Shown here: positions 49,923 through 58,465 of the stretch, in pieces
Layout: each line of letters opens with the position of its first letter
Numbering within the stretch: the stretch's first letter is position 1
From: Paracoccus salsus
Lineage (GTDB): Bacteria > Pseudomonadota > Alphaproteobacteria > Rhodobacterales > Rhodobacteraceae
Length of the DNA: 64,000 bases
Assembly (NCBI RefSeq): GCF_021556615.1
Contig: NZ_JAKGGD010000003.1
Coordinates: 1-64,000 of the forward strand
Reading direction: 5' to 3'
Notes under the pieces: generated by a model
Told to the model about the DNA's origin: nothing
Seen by the model: the letters and a program-made list of their open reading frames with translations, nothing else
The model's database searches: none
Translations under genes and position numbers: made by a program

Positions 49923-50597
49923 ATGAACATGCAATTCTTCGTCGAGGGCGATCCGCTGAACCTGGACCCGGCCCATCTGGTGATCGCCGGATGGACCGCG
50001 CGCGACGCCGCCGCCATAAAGCACCATATCGACGAGCTGGCCGCGATCGGGGTTGCGCCGCCCTCGGCCACGCCGCTCTACTATCGCGCCTCGGCCAGCC
50101 TGCTGACGACCGCGCCCGCCATCCAGGTGGTGGGCCGCGCATCATCGGGCGAGGTCGAGCCGCTGATCGTGCAGCAGGGCGGGCGGCGCTGGCTGGGGCT
50201 TGGCTCGGACCATACCGACCGGGCGCTCGAGGCGCATTCGGTCGCACTGTCCAAGCAGGTCTGCGCCAAGCCATGCGCGCCGGAATTGTGGCCGTGGGAC
50301 GAAGTGGCCGGCCGACTGGAGCAGATCGAGCTTGAAAGCTGGATCGAGGAAGATGGCGCCTGGGTGCCGTATCAGGGCGGCACGCTGGCCGCGATCCGCC
50401 CGCTGGCCGACATGATCGAGGGCGCGGCGCTGGACCACCTGGCCCGGGATGGCGCGGCGGCGATGCTGTGCGGGACCTTCGGAGCGAAAGGCGGGGTGCG
50501 GGCGGCCGCGCGTTTCCGTATGGCGATGACCGATCCGGCGACCGGCAGCCGCATCAGCCATGACTACGCGACAACCTTTCTGCCTGAAATCGCATGA
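49923..50597 (+). CDS. DUF2848 family protein
   Basis: This 224-residue cytosolic protein matches DUF2848 as remembered: LVIAGWTARDAAAIKHHIDE, GVAPPSATPLYYRASASLLT, WLGLGSDHTDRALEAHSVAL with SKQVCAKPCAPELWPWDEV. The GLGSDHTDR segment looks like a fumarylacetoacetase-type active-site strand, but catalysis is unproven. It lies inside the 5-oxoproline operon, six bases after dctM and overlapping pxpB, so it probably acts on an intermediate or analogue of the imported compound. Confidence 0.83.
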   Translation: MNMQFFVEGDPLNLDPAHLVIAGWTARDAAAIKHHIDELAAIGVAPPSATPLYYRASASLLTTAPAIQVVGRASSGEVEPLIVQQGGRRWLGLGSDHTDRALEAHSVALSKQVCAKPCAPELWPWDEVAGRLEQIELESWIEEDGAWVPYQGGTLAAIRPLADMIEGAALDHLARDGAAAMLCGTFGAKGGVRAAARFRMAMTDPATGSRISHDYATTFLPEIA

Positions 50598-51340
50598 CCG
50601 GCGAACCAACCCTGGCGCCCGAAATCCTGCCCGCCGGGCCCGATGGTGTTCTGCTGCGTTTCGGCCTGAAGCCTCAACCGCTGGCCATGGCGGCAGCGCA
50701 GGTTCTGGCCGGCGAACTGGATTCCGACTTGCCGCACGGCGTGGTCGAGATCGCCCCGGCGCTGGTCTCGGTGCTGTTGCGCTTTGATCCCGCCGCGACC
50801 AGCCGCGCGGTTCTGGCACGCGACGTCCTGGCCCGCGCCGAACGCATCGCCGGCAGCCGGCCCGCCCCCCCCGCTCCGCTGCGCCGCTGGACGATCCCGG
50901 CCTCGTTCGGCGGCGATGACGGCCCGCAACTGGCCGAAGTGGCGGAGCTGCTGGGCGTGTCGCAAGATGCCGCGACCCGTCAGCTATGCACGGCCGATCT
51001 GCGCGTCCTGACGATCGGTTTCGCGCCCGGTCAACCCTATATCGGCCTGCTGCCGCCCGCGTGGAACCTGCCTCGCATGCCGGATTTGAACCCGAATGTT
51101 CCTGCCGGCGCCGTGGTGGTCGCGGTGCGCCAGATCGTGATGTTCGGGGCCGAGTCCGCGACCGGCTGGCGCCAGATCGCCCGCGCCGCATTTCGAACGT
51201 TCCGGCCGGAACGCGACGAACCGATGCCGCTGCGGGCGGGCGACGCCATCCGCTACACGCCCGCCAGCGCGGCAGAAATCGCGACGCTGGCGCGTGAGGC
51301 CGACGGGATGGGCGGCGCGACGGTCGAGATGCTGCGATGA
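50594..51340 (+). CDS. pxpB: 5-oxoprolinase subunit PxpB
   Basis: A 248-residue member of the allophanate hydrolase subunit 1 (KipI) family. With PxpA and PxpC it forms the ATP-dependent prokaryotic 5-oxoprolinase that opens 5-oxoproline to glutamate. Signatures are IPASFGGDDGPQLAEVAELL, VLTIGFAPGQPYIGLLPP and VVVAVRQIVMFGAESATGWR, which departs from the usual GGWxxIGR. It overlaps DUF2848 and pxpC by four bases each. Confidence 0.9.
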   Translation: MTGEPTLAPEILPAGPDGVLLRFGLKPQPLAMAAAQVLAGELDSDLPHGVVEIAPALVSVLLRFDPAATSRAVLARDVLARAERIAGSRPAPPAPLRRWTIPASFGGDDGPQLAEVAELLGVSQDAATRQLCTADLRVLTIGFAPGQPYIGLLPPAWNLPRMPDLNPNVPAGAVVVAVRQIVMFGAESATGWRQIARAAFRTFRPERDEPMPLRAGDAIRYTPASAAEIATLAREADGMGGATVEMLR

Positions 51341-52350
51341 CCTGCCTGCGGATCATCCGCGCCGATGGCATCCTGACGGTGCAGGACATGGGCCGGCCCG
51401 GCCATCTGGCGCAAGGGCTGTCGCGCGGGGGCGCGATGGACCGGCAGGCATTGATCGAGGCCGCCGCGCTGCTGGGAAGCGTCCGTCCGCTGGCCGCGAT
51501 CGAGATGGCCGGGGCCGGAGGCGCGTTCGGGGTCAGCGAACCGACCCGCGTCGCGCTGACCGGCGCGCCGATGGTCGCGACGCTCGATGACGCTCCGCTG
51601 CGCTGGCATGCAAGCCATCGGCTTCAGCCGGGTCAGACATTGCGGATCGGTGGCGCGCAGGCCGGGGTCCATGGCTATCTGACGCCCGCCGGCGGGATCG
51701 CCACGCCGGAATGGCTCGGCAGCCGCGCAGCGCATCTGACCATCGGCATCGGCGAGGCGCTGGAGGGCGGCAGCGCCCTGCCCTGCCATCCGGACCCAGA
51801 TCCTGACCGCCCCGACCGCGTCATCGACGCCGCGGCCCGGTTCAACGGCGGCACCGTCCGGGTCATGGACGGGCCACAGACCGGGCTGTTCGACGAGGCC
51901 ATGCTTGACGCCTTCTTCGGAACCGATTTCACCCGCGGCCCGCGTGGCAACCGGCAAGGGGTGCAGTTGCAGGCCGATGCGCGGTTCACCTCGGACCAGG
52001 CGGCGGGGCTGGCCTCTGACGTGATCGGCCCCGGCGACGTGCAGATGACCGGGGATGGCGTGCCCTATGTCCTTATGGCGGAATGCCAGACGATCGGAGG
52101 CTATCCGCGCATCGGGCAGGTGATCCCGGCAGATCTGCCCGTCATCGCACAGGCTGTGCCGGGTGCGGTGCTGCGATTCCAGCGCTTGACCGCCGTGCAG
52201 GCGGATGCGCTGTATCGCTCGGATGCCGTGGCGCTGCGCGAGGCGGCGGGGCGATGCCGCAACCTGGTCCGCGATCCCGCGACGATTCCGGACCTGCTGT
52301 CCTATCAGCTGGTCGGCGGCGTCACGGCGGGTCGTGAACTGGAGGAGTGA
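51337..52350 (+). CDS. pxpC: 5-oxoprolinase subunit PxpC
   Basis: A 337-residue member of the KipA / allophanate hydrolase subunit 2 family. It begins with ILTVQDMGRPGHLAQGLSRG then GAMDRQALIEAAALLG, and includes HGYLTPAGGIATPEWLGSRA, GPQTGLFDEAMLDAFFGTDF and GDVQMTGDGVPYVLMAECQT then GGYPRIGQV. It works with PxpB in activating 5-oxoproline. Its stop overlaps the pxpA start region. Confidence 0.93.
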   Translation: MTCLRIIRADGILTVQDMGRPGHLAQGLSRGGAMDRQALIEAAALLGSVRPLAAIEMAGAGGAFGVSEPTRVALTGAPMVATLDDAPLRWHASHRLQPGQTLRIGGAQAGVHGYLTPAGGIATPEWLGSRAAHLTIGIGEALEGGSALPCHPDPDPDRPDRVIDAAARFNGGTVRVMDGPQTGLFDEAMLDAFFGTDFTRGPRGNRQGVQLQADARFTSDQAAGLASDVIGPGDVQMTGDGVPYVLMAECQTIGGYPRIGQVIPADLPVIAQAVPGAVLRFQRLTAVQADALYRSDAVALREAAGRCRNLVRDPATIPDLLSYQLVGGVTAGRELEE

Positions 52351-52352
52351 TG

Positions 52353-53108
52353 ATGCGGGTCGATCTGAATTCCGACATGGGCGAGGGTTTCGGACCCTGG
52401 CAGATGGGCGACGACGCGGCGCTGCTGCAGATCGTGACCTCGGCCAATATCGCCTGCGGCTTTCACGCGGGCGATCCGGACGTGATGGCGCGAACGATGC
52501 GGCGCGCGGCCCGGGCAGGCGTGGGGATCGGCGCGCATCCGGGATTTGCGGACCTGCAGGGCTTCGGCCGGCGACGGCTGAAGATGTCGGCCGAGGACCT
52601 TGGCAACATGGTCGCCTATCAGCTTGGCGCGGCGCAGGGCATGGCCCGGCTGGCAGGCGCAGAGCTGCGGCATCTGAAGCTGCACGGGGCGCTGTCGAAC
52701 ATGGCCAGCGAGGACGCCGAGATCGCGCGGGCCTGCTATCGCGCCGCGCTGCAGGTCGATCCCGCGATCATTCTCGTGGTGATGGCCGCAACGCCGATGC
52801 AGGCGGTCGCCGAGGAGCTGGGCGCGTCCTGGGCCGGCGAGATCTTCGCGGACCGGGCCTATGACGAAAACGCGCGCTTGCTGGATCGCGGCCGGCCTGG
52901 CGCCGTGCTGCATGACGCGGCCGAGGCCGGAAGACGGATCGAGGCGATGATCCGCGCCGGTGCGATCATCACCGCGGGCGGGCAGCATATCCCGGCGCGG
53001 ATCGACACGGTCTGCGTGCATGGCGACAATCCCGACGCGGTGTCCATGGCAGCGGCGCTGCGCGATCATCTGAACCGGGCGGGCATCGCGCTGCAACGTT
53101 TCGACTGA
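52353..53108 (+). CDS. pxpA: 5-oxoprolinase subunit PxpA (LamB/YcsF family)
   Basis: The 251-residue catalytic-type subunit begins RVDLNSDMGEGFGPWQMGDD and continues LLQIVTSANIACGFHAGDPD, with HPGFADLQGFGRR, LKLHGALSNMASED, EIFADRAYDENARLLDRGRP and DTVCVHGDNP, all family signatures. The second of two adjacent ATGs is chosen because GGAGGAG (52341-52347) is then five bases upstream; ATG 52350 or GTG 52347 are alternatives. It ends the operon. Confidence 0.95.
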   Translation: MRVDLNSDMGEGFGPWQMGDDAALLQIVTSANIACGFHAGDPDVMARTMRRAARAGVGIGAHPGFADLQGFGRRRLKMSAEDLGNMVAYQLGAAQGMARLAGAELRHLKLHGALSNMASEDAEIARACYRAALQVDPAIILVVMAATPMQAVAEELGASWAGEIFADRAYDENARLLDRGRPGAVLHDAAEAGRRIEAMIRAGAIITAGGQHIPARIDTVCVHGDNPDAVSMAAALRDHLNRAGIALQRFD

Positions 53109-53195
53109 CACGCAACGGCGGCGCGCAGCAGGCAACGCGCACGGCCAGTGCCGGGATCATCCACCGGTCGAACGGGTCACCAGGAAATCGCCTGT

Positions 53196-53213
53196 CTGTG
53201 CCGCGTGGCACAG
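53196..53213 (+). terminator. Hairpin after pxpA
   Basis: CTGTGCC and GGCACAG form a seven-pair stem with a four-base loop, followed by AAC. A second inverted pair, CGGCTCT (53221-53227) and AGAGCCG (53243-53249), follows at once. They either end the pxp operon or structure the leader of the small Cys-rich gene at 53297. Confidence 0.4.
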
Positions 53214-53296
53214 AACGGTTCGGCTCTCCCTGAGATGGTGAAAGAGCCGCGAGTCGTTGTCGCGGCGAGCCAACATCCAGCGGGAGGAAACCGGAA

Positions 53297-53656
53297 ATGG
53301 CGGACTATCACAGCTTTGACGAAAAGGAAGTCCAGGACCTGATCGATACGGCGGCCAACCACTACAGCGCCGACATGCTGAAATCGACGGCGCCGGGCGA
53401 TCTTGCACTGCATGCCTCACCCATGAAACTGGGCGAGACCTGCATCGCGCTCACGGTCGAGAACGGCAAGGTGTGCCTGAAACTGCCGGTGGTGGACAAG
53501 AATATCTGCCTGCCGATCCCATCGTTCATTCCGAACGGGACCGCCGCGCAGGCTTGTCTGAAGATCTGTACGACGCTTGGTTTTCCGACCGGCGTGTGCG
53601 TGACGGTCTCTGCCCTTGGCAAGACCGTGGTGCACCAGTGCTTCGGCGCCTGCTGA
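53297..53656 (+). CDS. Small eight-cysteine protein of unknown function
   Basis: A 119-residue protein I cannot assign. GGAGG lies 8 bases before the ATG. There is no signal peptide. The N-terminal 40 residues are acidic and helical (FDEKEVQDLIDTAANHYSAD). The rest looks like an all-beta domain with eight Cys at 49, 60, 71, 87, 91, 101, 115 and 119, including NICLPIPSFIPNGTAAQACL, KICTTLGFPTGVCVTVSALG and a final HQCFGAC. An even number and regular spacing suggest metal binding or disulfides, perhaps after export by an unknown route. It has a strong terminator after it and stands alone, so it is probably expressed as a single gene. Confidence 0.8.
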   Translation: MADYHSFDEKEVQDLIDTAANHYSADMLKSTAPGDLALHASPMKLGETCIALTVENGKVCLKLPVVDKNICLPIPSFIPNGTAAQACLKICTTLGFPTGVCVTVSALGKTVVHQCFGAC

Positions 53657-53677
53657 GCCTGTCGCGATCGGTTGAGG

Positions 53678-53700
53678 CGCCCGGCCCTTCCGGCCGGGCG
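53678..53700 (+). terminator. Strong hairpin after the eight-cysteine gene
   Basis: CGCCCGGCC (53678-53686) and GGCCGGGCG (53692-53700) form a perfect nine-pair GC stem with a five-base loop, followed by TT. It lies between convergent genes and may act in both directions. Confidence 0.7.
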
Positions 53701-53733
53701 TTCCACCTCTGGCGCCGCGCGGTGCCGGTATCC

Positions 53734-54915
53734 TCAGATCCCGGCGTCGATGATGGCGCGGGCCAGCACCGGCACGGTGTCACGGTTCAGGCCGGCGATG
53801 TTCAGACGCGAATCACCGACCATGTAGATGGCCGAATCGGCCTTGACCCTGGCGACCTGCTCGGGCGTGGCACCCAGGCGCGAGAACATGCCGCGATGGC
53901 GGGCGATGAAGTCGAACCGGTCGCTGCCCGACAGATCGCGCAACTCGGATGCAAGCTGGTCGCGCAGGCCCAGCATGGTGTTGCGCACGTCCTCCAGCTC
54001 GGCCGCCCAATCGGCGCGCAGCGCGTCATCGGTCAGGATGGTCGAGACGATCCGGGCGCCGTGATCGGGCGGGAAGGAATAGGTCTGCCGGTTCAGATAG
54101 GCCATCGTCCCCTGCGTCAGATCGCGCGCGCCGGTATCCTGCGCCAGCGCCATCAGGATGCCGGTGCGTTCGCGGTAGATCCCGAAATTCTTCGAGCACG
54201 AGGCCGCGATCAGCACTTCGGGCAGGCTTTCGGCGACCAGCCTCGTGGCCTCGGCATCGGCGTCCAGCCCGTCCCCAAAGCCCTGATAGGCCAGGTCGAT
54301 CAACGGGATCGCGCCGGATTTTTCCAGGATGGCGACGATTTCGCGCCACTGATCGAGGGTCGGGTTTGCGCCGGTCGGGTTGTGGCAGCAGCCGTGCAGC
54401 AGCACTATGTCGCCCTTGCCCGCCCTGGCGATGTCGGCCTTCATCCCGTCGAAATCGACGCCACGGGTGTCGCTGTCGAAATAACGGTACTCGACGAAGG
54501 GCAGGCCCATGAACTTCATGATCGACAGGTGATTGGGCCAGGTCGGGTCGGACACATGGACGGTCAGATCGGGGTTCGCCATGCGCGCCAGTTCCAGCCC
54601 CTGCCGGATCGCGCCGGTGCCGCCGACGGTGGCGACCGAGGCCAGCCGGTCGGATGGCACGTCCTTCAGCACCATCCGCGCCATGGCGTTGCGGTATTCG
54701 GGTTCGCCGGCAAGACCGGTATAGGCCTTGGTGGTCTGGCTTTCCCAGATCCGCTGTTCGGCGGCCTTCACGGCGCGCATGACCGGCGTCACGCCCTGCG
54801 GATCCTTGTAGACGCCGACGCCAAGATCGATCTTGCCCTGGCGCGTGTCGGCCTTGAACTCCTCGATCAGCATCAGGATCTTGTCGGGAGCTTGCGGTTT
54901 CAGGTTCGACAGCAT
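53734..54915 (-). CDS. Aromatic/aspartate aminotransferase (class I, TyrB/AspC type)
   Basis: A 393-residue PLP enzyme that exchanges amino groups between aromatic or acidic amino acids and 2-oxo acids. Family hallmarks: IDLGVGVYKDPQGVTPVMRA, TKAYTGLAGEPEYR, HGCCHNPTGANPTLDQWREI, IPLIDLAYQGFGDGL and the PLP-lysine segment SCSKNFGIYRERTG with the Arg. The length and the order match proteobacterial AspC/TyrB rather than the thermophilic type. Its start is one base after the sseA stop, so the two are co-transcribed. Confidence 0.93.
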   Translation of the reverse strand: MLSNLKPQAPDKILMLIEEFKADTRQGKIDLGVGVYKDPQGVTPVMRAVKAAEQRIWESQTTKAYTGLAGEPEYRNAMARMVLKDVPSDRLASVATVGGTGAIRQGLELARMANPDLTVHVSDPTWPNHLSIMKFMGLPFVEYRYFDSDTRGVDFDGMKADIARAGKGDIVLLHGCCHNPTGANPTLDQWREIVAILEKSGAIPLIDLAYQGFGDGLDADAEATRLVAESLPEVLIAASCSKNFGIYRERTGILMALAQDTGARDLTQGTMAYLNRQTYSFPPDHGARIVSTILTDDALRADWAAELEDVRNTMLGLRDQLASELRDLSGSDRFDFIARHRGMFSRLGATPEQVARVKADSAIYMVGDSRLNIAGLNRDTVPVLARAIIDAGI

Positions 54916-54916
54916 C

Positions 54917-55771
54917 TCAGGCGTCTCCGGTTGCGATATTCAGGTCGGGGAAGCTGCCCCATTCCGTCCAGCTTCCATCGTAGAGCGAATGGCGGCGATG
55001 GCCCAGCCTTTCCAGCGCCAGCGACAGCACGGCGGCGGTCACGCCGCTGCCGCATGTGGTGATGGCGGGCATGGACAGATCGACACCGGCGGCCTCGAAT
55101 TCGGCGCGCAGCCCGGCTTCGTCCCTCATGGTCCCGTCCGCGTTGAAAAGCCGTCCATGGGGAATGTTCTTCGACCCTGGAATATGGCCCGAACGCAGGC
55201 CGGGACGCGGCTCGGGCGCCTCGCCCCGAAACCGTTCGGAGGAACGGGCGTCGATGATCTCGTGGTCGGCCAGCTTGGAGGCGGCCGCGACCTGGGTGAC
55301 GTCGCGCACCAGCCCGGCCTGCCGCTGGACCGTGATGTGACGATCGCGCAGCATCGGCGGCATGTCCTCGACCGCGCGGCCCTCGGCCTGCCACTTGGCG
55401 AACCCGCCATCCAGCACGGCGACATCGGTCTTGCCCATCAGGCGGAAGGTCCACCACACCCGCGCCGCGCTGCGGACATCGGAATTGTCATAGACCACGA
55501 CCTGGTGGCCGTCGCCGATCCCCATCGCGCGCATCCGGCTGATGAACAGTTCGGTCGGCGGCGCCATGTGCGGCAGTTCGCTGCGGCTGTCCGAGATCGC
55601 GTCGATGTCGAAAAACCGCGCCGACGGGACATGCGCGACCATGTATTCGGCGCGGGCGTCGCGCCCGGTCGCGGGCATGTGCCAGCTGGCGTCGATGACC
55701 CGCAGATCGGGGTCTTTCAGATGCGCGGCCAACCAGTCGGTCGATACCAGCGTCTTCGGATCGTCCTGCAT
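54917..55771 (-). CDS. sseA: 3-mercaptopyruvate sulfurtransferase
   Basis: A 284-residue two-domain rhodanese. The inactive N-terminal domain starts LVSTDWLAAHLKDPDLRVID; the active domain has GHIPGSKNIPHGRLFNADGT and the loop CGSGVTAA with catalytic Cys near residue 240. CGSGVT is the signature of mercaptopyruvate enzymes rather than thiosulfate rhodaneses. An ATG two codons upstream (55777) is an alternative start. It may use mercaptopyruvate produced from cysteine by the aminotransferase encoded next to it. Confidence 0.93.
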   Translation of the reverse strand: MQDDPKTLVSTDWLAAHLKDPDLRVIDASWHMPATGRDARAEYMVAHVPSARFFDIDAISDSRSELPHMAPPTELFISRMRAMGIGDGHQVVVYDNSDVRSAARVWWTFRLMGKTDVAVLDGGFAKWQAEGRAVEDMPPMLRDRHITVQRQAGLVRDVTQVAAASKLADHEIIDARSSERFRGEAPEPRPGLRSGHIPGSKNIPHGRLFNADGTMRDEAGLRAEFEAAGVDLSMPAITTCGSGVTAAVLSLALERLGHRRHSLYDGSWTEWGSFPDLNIATGDA

Positions 55772-55853
55772 CGGCATCCCCCTATGTCGGCCCTGTTGTC
55801 GGCACGCACCCCGATTTACAGGCGGATCGGCATGGCTGCAATCATGCTTGGCG

Positions 55854-56327
55854 CTAACCCTGCTTCAGCAGGCGCTGTTTCTGCCGGTTCCAGTCGCGCT
55901 TGGCGCTGGTTTCGCGCTTGTCAGAGACGTTCTTGCCCTTGGCGACGCCGATCTTCAGCTTCACCAGCCCGCGATGGTTGAAATACATGACCAGCGGCAC
56001 CAGCGTCATGCCCTCACGTCCGATCGCCTGCCACAGCCGCGACAATTCGCGCCGGCTGACCAGCAGCTTGCGCTTGCGCCGTTCCTCGTGCCCGAACACG
56101 CCGGCATTGCTGAGCGCGGCGATATGGGCGTTGATCAGCCACAACTCGCCGTTCTCGACGCTGGCATAGCTTTCGGCGATGTTCGACTGGCCGGTGCGCA
56201 GCGACTTCACCTCGGACCCGGTCAGCACGATGCCGACCTCGAGATCGCTTTCGATGAAATAGTCGAAACGCGCCCGCCGGTTCTCGGCGATCACCTTGTA
56301 GTTCTTGCTTTCGGGTTCCTTGGCCAT
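55854..56327 (-). CDS. smpB: SsrA-binding protein SmpB
   Basis: The 157-residue RNA-binding protein delivers tmRNA to stalled ribosomes for trans-translation. It shows [45 protein letters not shown]-type [20 protein letters not shown] and the C-terminal basic tail [20 protein letters not shown] that enters the decoding centre. The tmRNA gene itself was not seen in this window. Confidence 0.97.
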   Translation of the reverse strand: MAKEPESKNYKVIAENRRARFDYFIESDLEVGIVLTGSEVKSLRTGQSNIAESYASVENGELWLINAHIAALSNAGVFGHEERRKRKLLVSRRELSRLWQAIGREGMTLVPLVMYFNHRGLVKLKIGVAKGKNVSDKRETSAKRDWNRQKQRLLKQG

Positions 56328-56471
56328 GACAAAACCAGATAGGCGCGGCGCGGGCGGCTGTAAAGGTCGGGCGTCGCGGGGTGAGGGGCGACAGTCCGAT
56401 CGGACATCGCGATTGCCACGCGCGGGGGCTTCACGCTAATCCGGTCGCACCGGGACGCAGAAAGGTTGGAC

Positions 56472-56909
56472 ATGTTCACGCAGATCGCCCTTGGAGGCCT
56501 GTTGATGCTGGCGACGGTGCTGCTGGCCGGAGTGTCGGTGTGGGCCATGGAGGCGCTCTTCGCCGTCGCGACGCCGTGGCTGCTGCGCGGGGCCCACCGG
56601 CTGAAGCTGATCCTGGTGGTGATGATCGCCAGCCTCTGGGTGCTGTCGATGATCACCATCGATGTCTGGCTGTGGGCGATTGCGTTTCGCGTCCTCGGGG
56701 TGTTCCCGGACATGGAGCATGCGGTCTATTTCGCGTTGGTCAGCTTTACCACGCTTGGCTTCGGAGACGTGCTTCTGCCGGTCGAATGGCGGATCTTCGG
56801 CAGCATGGCGGCCGCCAACGGACTGCTGAACATGGGCTTGATGACCGCCTTCATGATCGAGACGCTGCGCCATTTCCGGGTCCGGCAGATCGAAGTCGGA
56901 CGGGGGTGA
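56472..56909 (+). CDS. Two-transmembrane potassium channel family protein
   Basis: This 145-residue protein has hydrophobic segments FTQIALGGLLMLATVLLAGV, LKLILVVMIASLWVLSMITI and a C-terminal MAAANGLLNMGLMTAFMIET. The pore helix and filter read AVYFALVSFTTLGFGDVLLP, where TTLGFGD is a potassium-selectivity-like filter with Phe in place of Tyr. There is no cytoplasmic sensor domain, so gating is unknown. The ATG at 56472 follows AGAAAGG. It is divergent from smpB and four bases before the P1 peptidase gene. Confidence 0.85.
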   Translation: MFTQIALGGLLMLATVLLAGVSVWAMEALFAVATPWLLRGAHRLKLILVVMIASLWVLSMITIDVWLWAIAFRVLGVFPDMEHAVYFALVSFTTLGFGDVLLPVEWRIFGSMAAANGLLNMGLMTAFMIETLRHFRVRQIEVGRG

Positions 56910-56913
56910 ACCG

Positions 56914-57897
56914 ATGCGGCAAGGCGCGCGGAACCTGATTACCGACGTGGCCGGCCTGCGGGTCGGCAATGCCGACGATGCGCGGCTGAAATCGGGCGTC
57001 ACGGTGCTGGTGGCGGACCGGCCCATGGCGGCCTCGGTCCATGTCATGGGCGGCGCGCCCGGCACCCGCGATACCGAACTTCTGGCCCCCGACAAGCTGG
57101 TCGCGCAGATCGACGCGCTGGTTCTGGCGGGCGGTTCGGCCTTCGGGCTGGCGGCCTGCGATGGCGTGATGGCGGGCCTTGCCGCGGCCGGGCGTGGCTT
57201 TGCGGTTGGCGCGGCGCGGGTGCCGATCGTGCCCGGGGCGATCCTGTTCGACCTGCTGAACGGCGGCGACAAGGCCTGGGACGCCAATCCTTATGCCCTT
57301 CTGGGCGCCGATGCGTACCGGGCCGCCCGCGCCGATTTCGACATCGGCAGTTCAGGCGCGGGAACCGGCGCGACGACCGGCCGGCTGAAGGGCGGGCTGG
57401 GGTCGGCCTCGGCGGTGCTGGACAACGGGGTGACGGTGGGGGCGCTGGTCGTGGTGAACGCGCTGGGGTCCGCAACGGTCGGCACGACCCGGCAGTTCTG
57501 GGCCGCTCCGTGGGAACTTGACGCAGAGTTCGGCGGGCTGGGCCTGCCCGGCGCGTTCCCGGCGGGCGATGAGCCTGCCCCGGCGAAACGGCTGGGCGAG
57601 GCCACGACCCTTGCGATCGTCGCCACCGACGCCGCGCTCGAGAAATCCGCGCTTCAACGGCTGGCTACCGCGGCCCATGACGGGATGGCGCGGGCGCTGG
57701 TGCCCAGCCACACGCCCTTCGACGGCGATCTGGTCTTCACCGTCTCGTCGGGCGAAAAGCCGCTGGCCGACCCCGTCGCGGATCCGTTTGTCCTGGGACA
57801 CGCAGCAGCCTGCGTGCTGGCCCGCGCCGTGGCACGCGGCGTCCATGCCGCACGGCCCGCACACGCCGACCGGCAGAAATCCTGGTGCCAACCCTGA
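56914..57897 (+). CDS. P1 family peptidase (DmpA/NylC superfamily)
   Basis: A 327-residue Ntn-type hydrolase of the peptidase S58/P1 family, which self-cleaves to create its nucleophile and acts as an aminopeptidase or amidase on small substrates. Family segments: NLITDVAGLRVGNADDARLK, GGAPGTRDTELLAPDKLV, LVLAGGSAFGLAACDGVMAG, GSSGAGTGATTGRLKGGLGS and VGALVVVNALGSATVG. The exact cleavage residue cannot be fixed by eye. The physiological substrate is unknown. It is probably co-transcribed with the channel gene. Confidence 0.92.
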   Translation: MRQGARNLITDVAGLRVGNADDARLKSGVTVLVADRPMAASVHVMGGAPGTRDTELLAPDKLVAQIDALVLAGGSAFGLAACDGVMAGLAAAGRGFAVGAARVPIVPGAILFDLLNGGDKAWDANPYALLGADAYRAARADFDIGSSGAGTGATTGRLKGGLGSASAVLDNGVTVGALVVVNALGSATVGTTRQFWAAPWELDAEFGGLGLPGAFPAGDEPAPAKRLGEATTLAIVATDAALEKSALQRLATAAHDGMARALVPSHTPFDGDLVFTVSSGEKPLADPVADPFVLGHAAACVLARAVARGVHAARPAHADRQKSWCQP

Positions 57898-57907
57898 TCC
57901 TTGACGG

Positions 57908-57937
57908 AAAAAGGGCGGTGCGACTGACGCACCGCCC
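57908..57937 (-). terminator. Rho-independent terminator of the SH3/DUF1236 gene
   Basis: On the minus strand GGGCGGTGCG (57937-57928) and CGCACCGCCC (57922-57913) form a perfect ten-pair stem with a five-base loop, followed by TTTTT (57912-57908). This is the most canonical terminator in the window. It lies 24 bases after the stop of the minus-strand gene. Confidence 0.9.
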
Positions 57938-57961
57938 CCAGAGATCGCCAAGAGGGACAGC

Positions 57962-58465
57962 TTAGCGATAGATGTAAACGATCCGGCGGTCGTTTGGGTT
58001 CACCAGAACATTCTGGCCGTTGATCGTCGCGTAGCGGTAGGACGGGGTATCGGGGATGTCGTGCAGCGTGACGGTTTCCGGCACGCCCGCGCCGGTGACG
58101 CTGCCGACCGCGGCGTTCTGCCCGGCGCCGGGGCTGGCGTCCTCGGGCGCCTCGATCACGGTCACGCCGATCTGCTGGCGGTTGGGATAGAGCGGCTGGA
58201 TGTCCTCACCCAGACGCGCCGTCAGATAATCGCCAGAGGCCCAGCCCGACATCCCGCCATACGAGACCTCGCACCAGTTCGCGGCCTCGATGCAGCCGGT
58301 CACGGACACGTCGTCGCCGCCCTTGATGACGTCTGTCACCGGATGCTGGACTCCCGACCCCGAGCGGATGTTCAGGTCGATGCCCGCCGTCGCTACGGTC
58401 TGTGACATCGCCGCGCCCGACATCGTCATGGCGACAAGAGCGGTGGTTGCAAGAATGCTGCGCAT
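57962..58465 (-). CDS. Exported bacterial SH3 domain protein with DUF1236-like tail
   Basis: A 167-residue exported protein. Residues 1-22 (RSILATTALVAMTMSGAAMS) are a signal peptide. A bacterial SH3 domain follows (ATAGIDLNIRSGSGVQHPVT, GCIEAANWCEVSYGGMSGWA). The C-terminal segment, VPETVTLHDIPDTPSYRYAT then INGQNVLVNPNDRRIVYIYR, matches DUF1236. Such proteins are thought to bind cell-wall peptides. The ATG at 58465 follows GAAGGAAG. Confidence 0.87.
   Translation of the reverse strand: MRSILATTALVAMTMSGAAMSQTVATAGIDLNIRSGSGVQHPVTDVIKGGDDVSVTGCIEAANWCEVSYGGMSGWASGDYLTARLGEDIQPLYPNRQQIGVTVIEAPEDASPGAGQNAAVGSVTGAGVPETVTLHDIPDTPSYRYATINGQNVLVNPNDRRIVYIYR

Noticed and set aside
55778..56471. 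tmRNA (ssrA) next to smpB
   Set aside because: The gaps on both sides of smpB hold no tRNA-like acceptor arms or tag-peptide frame.
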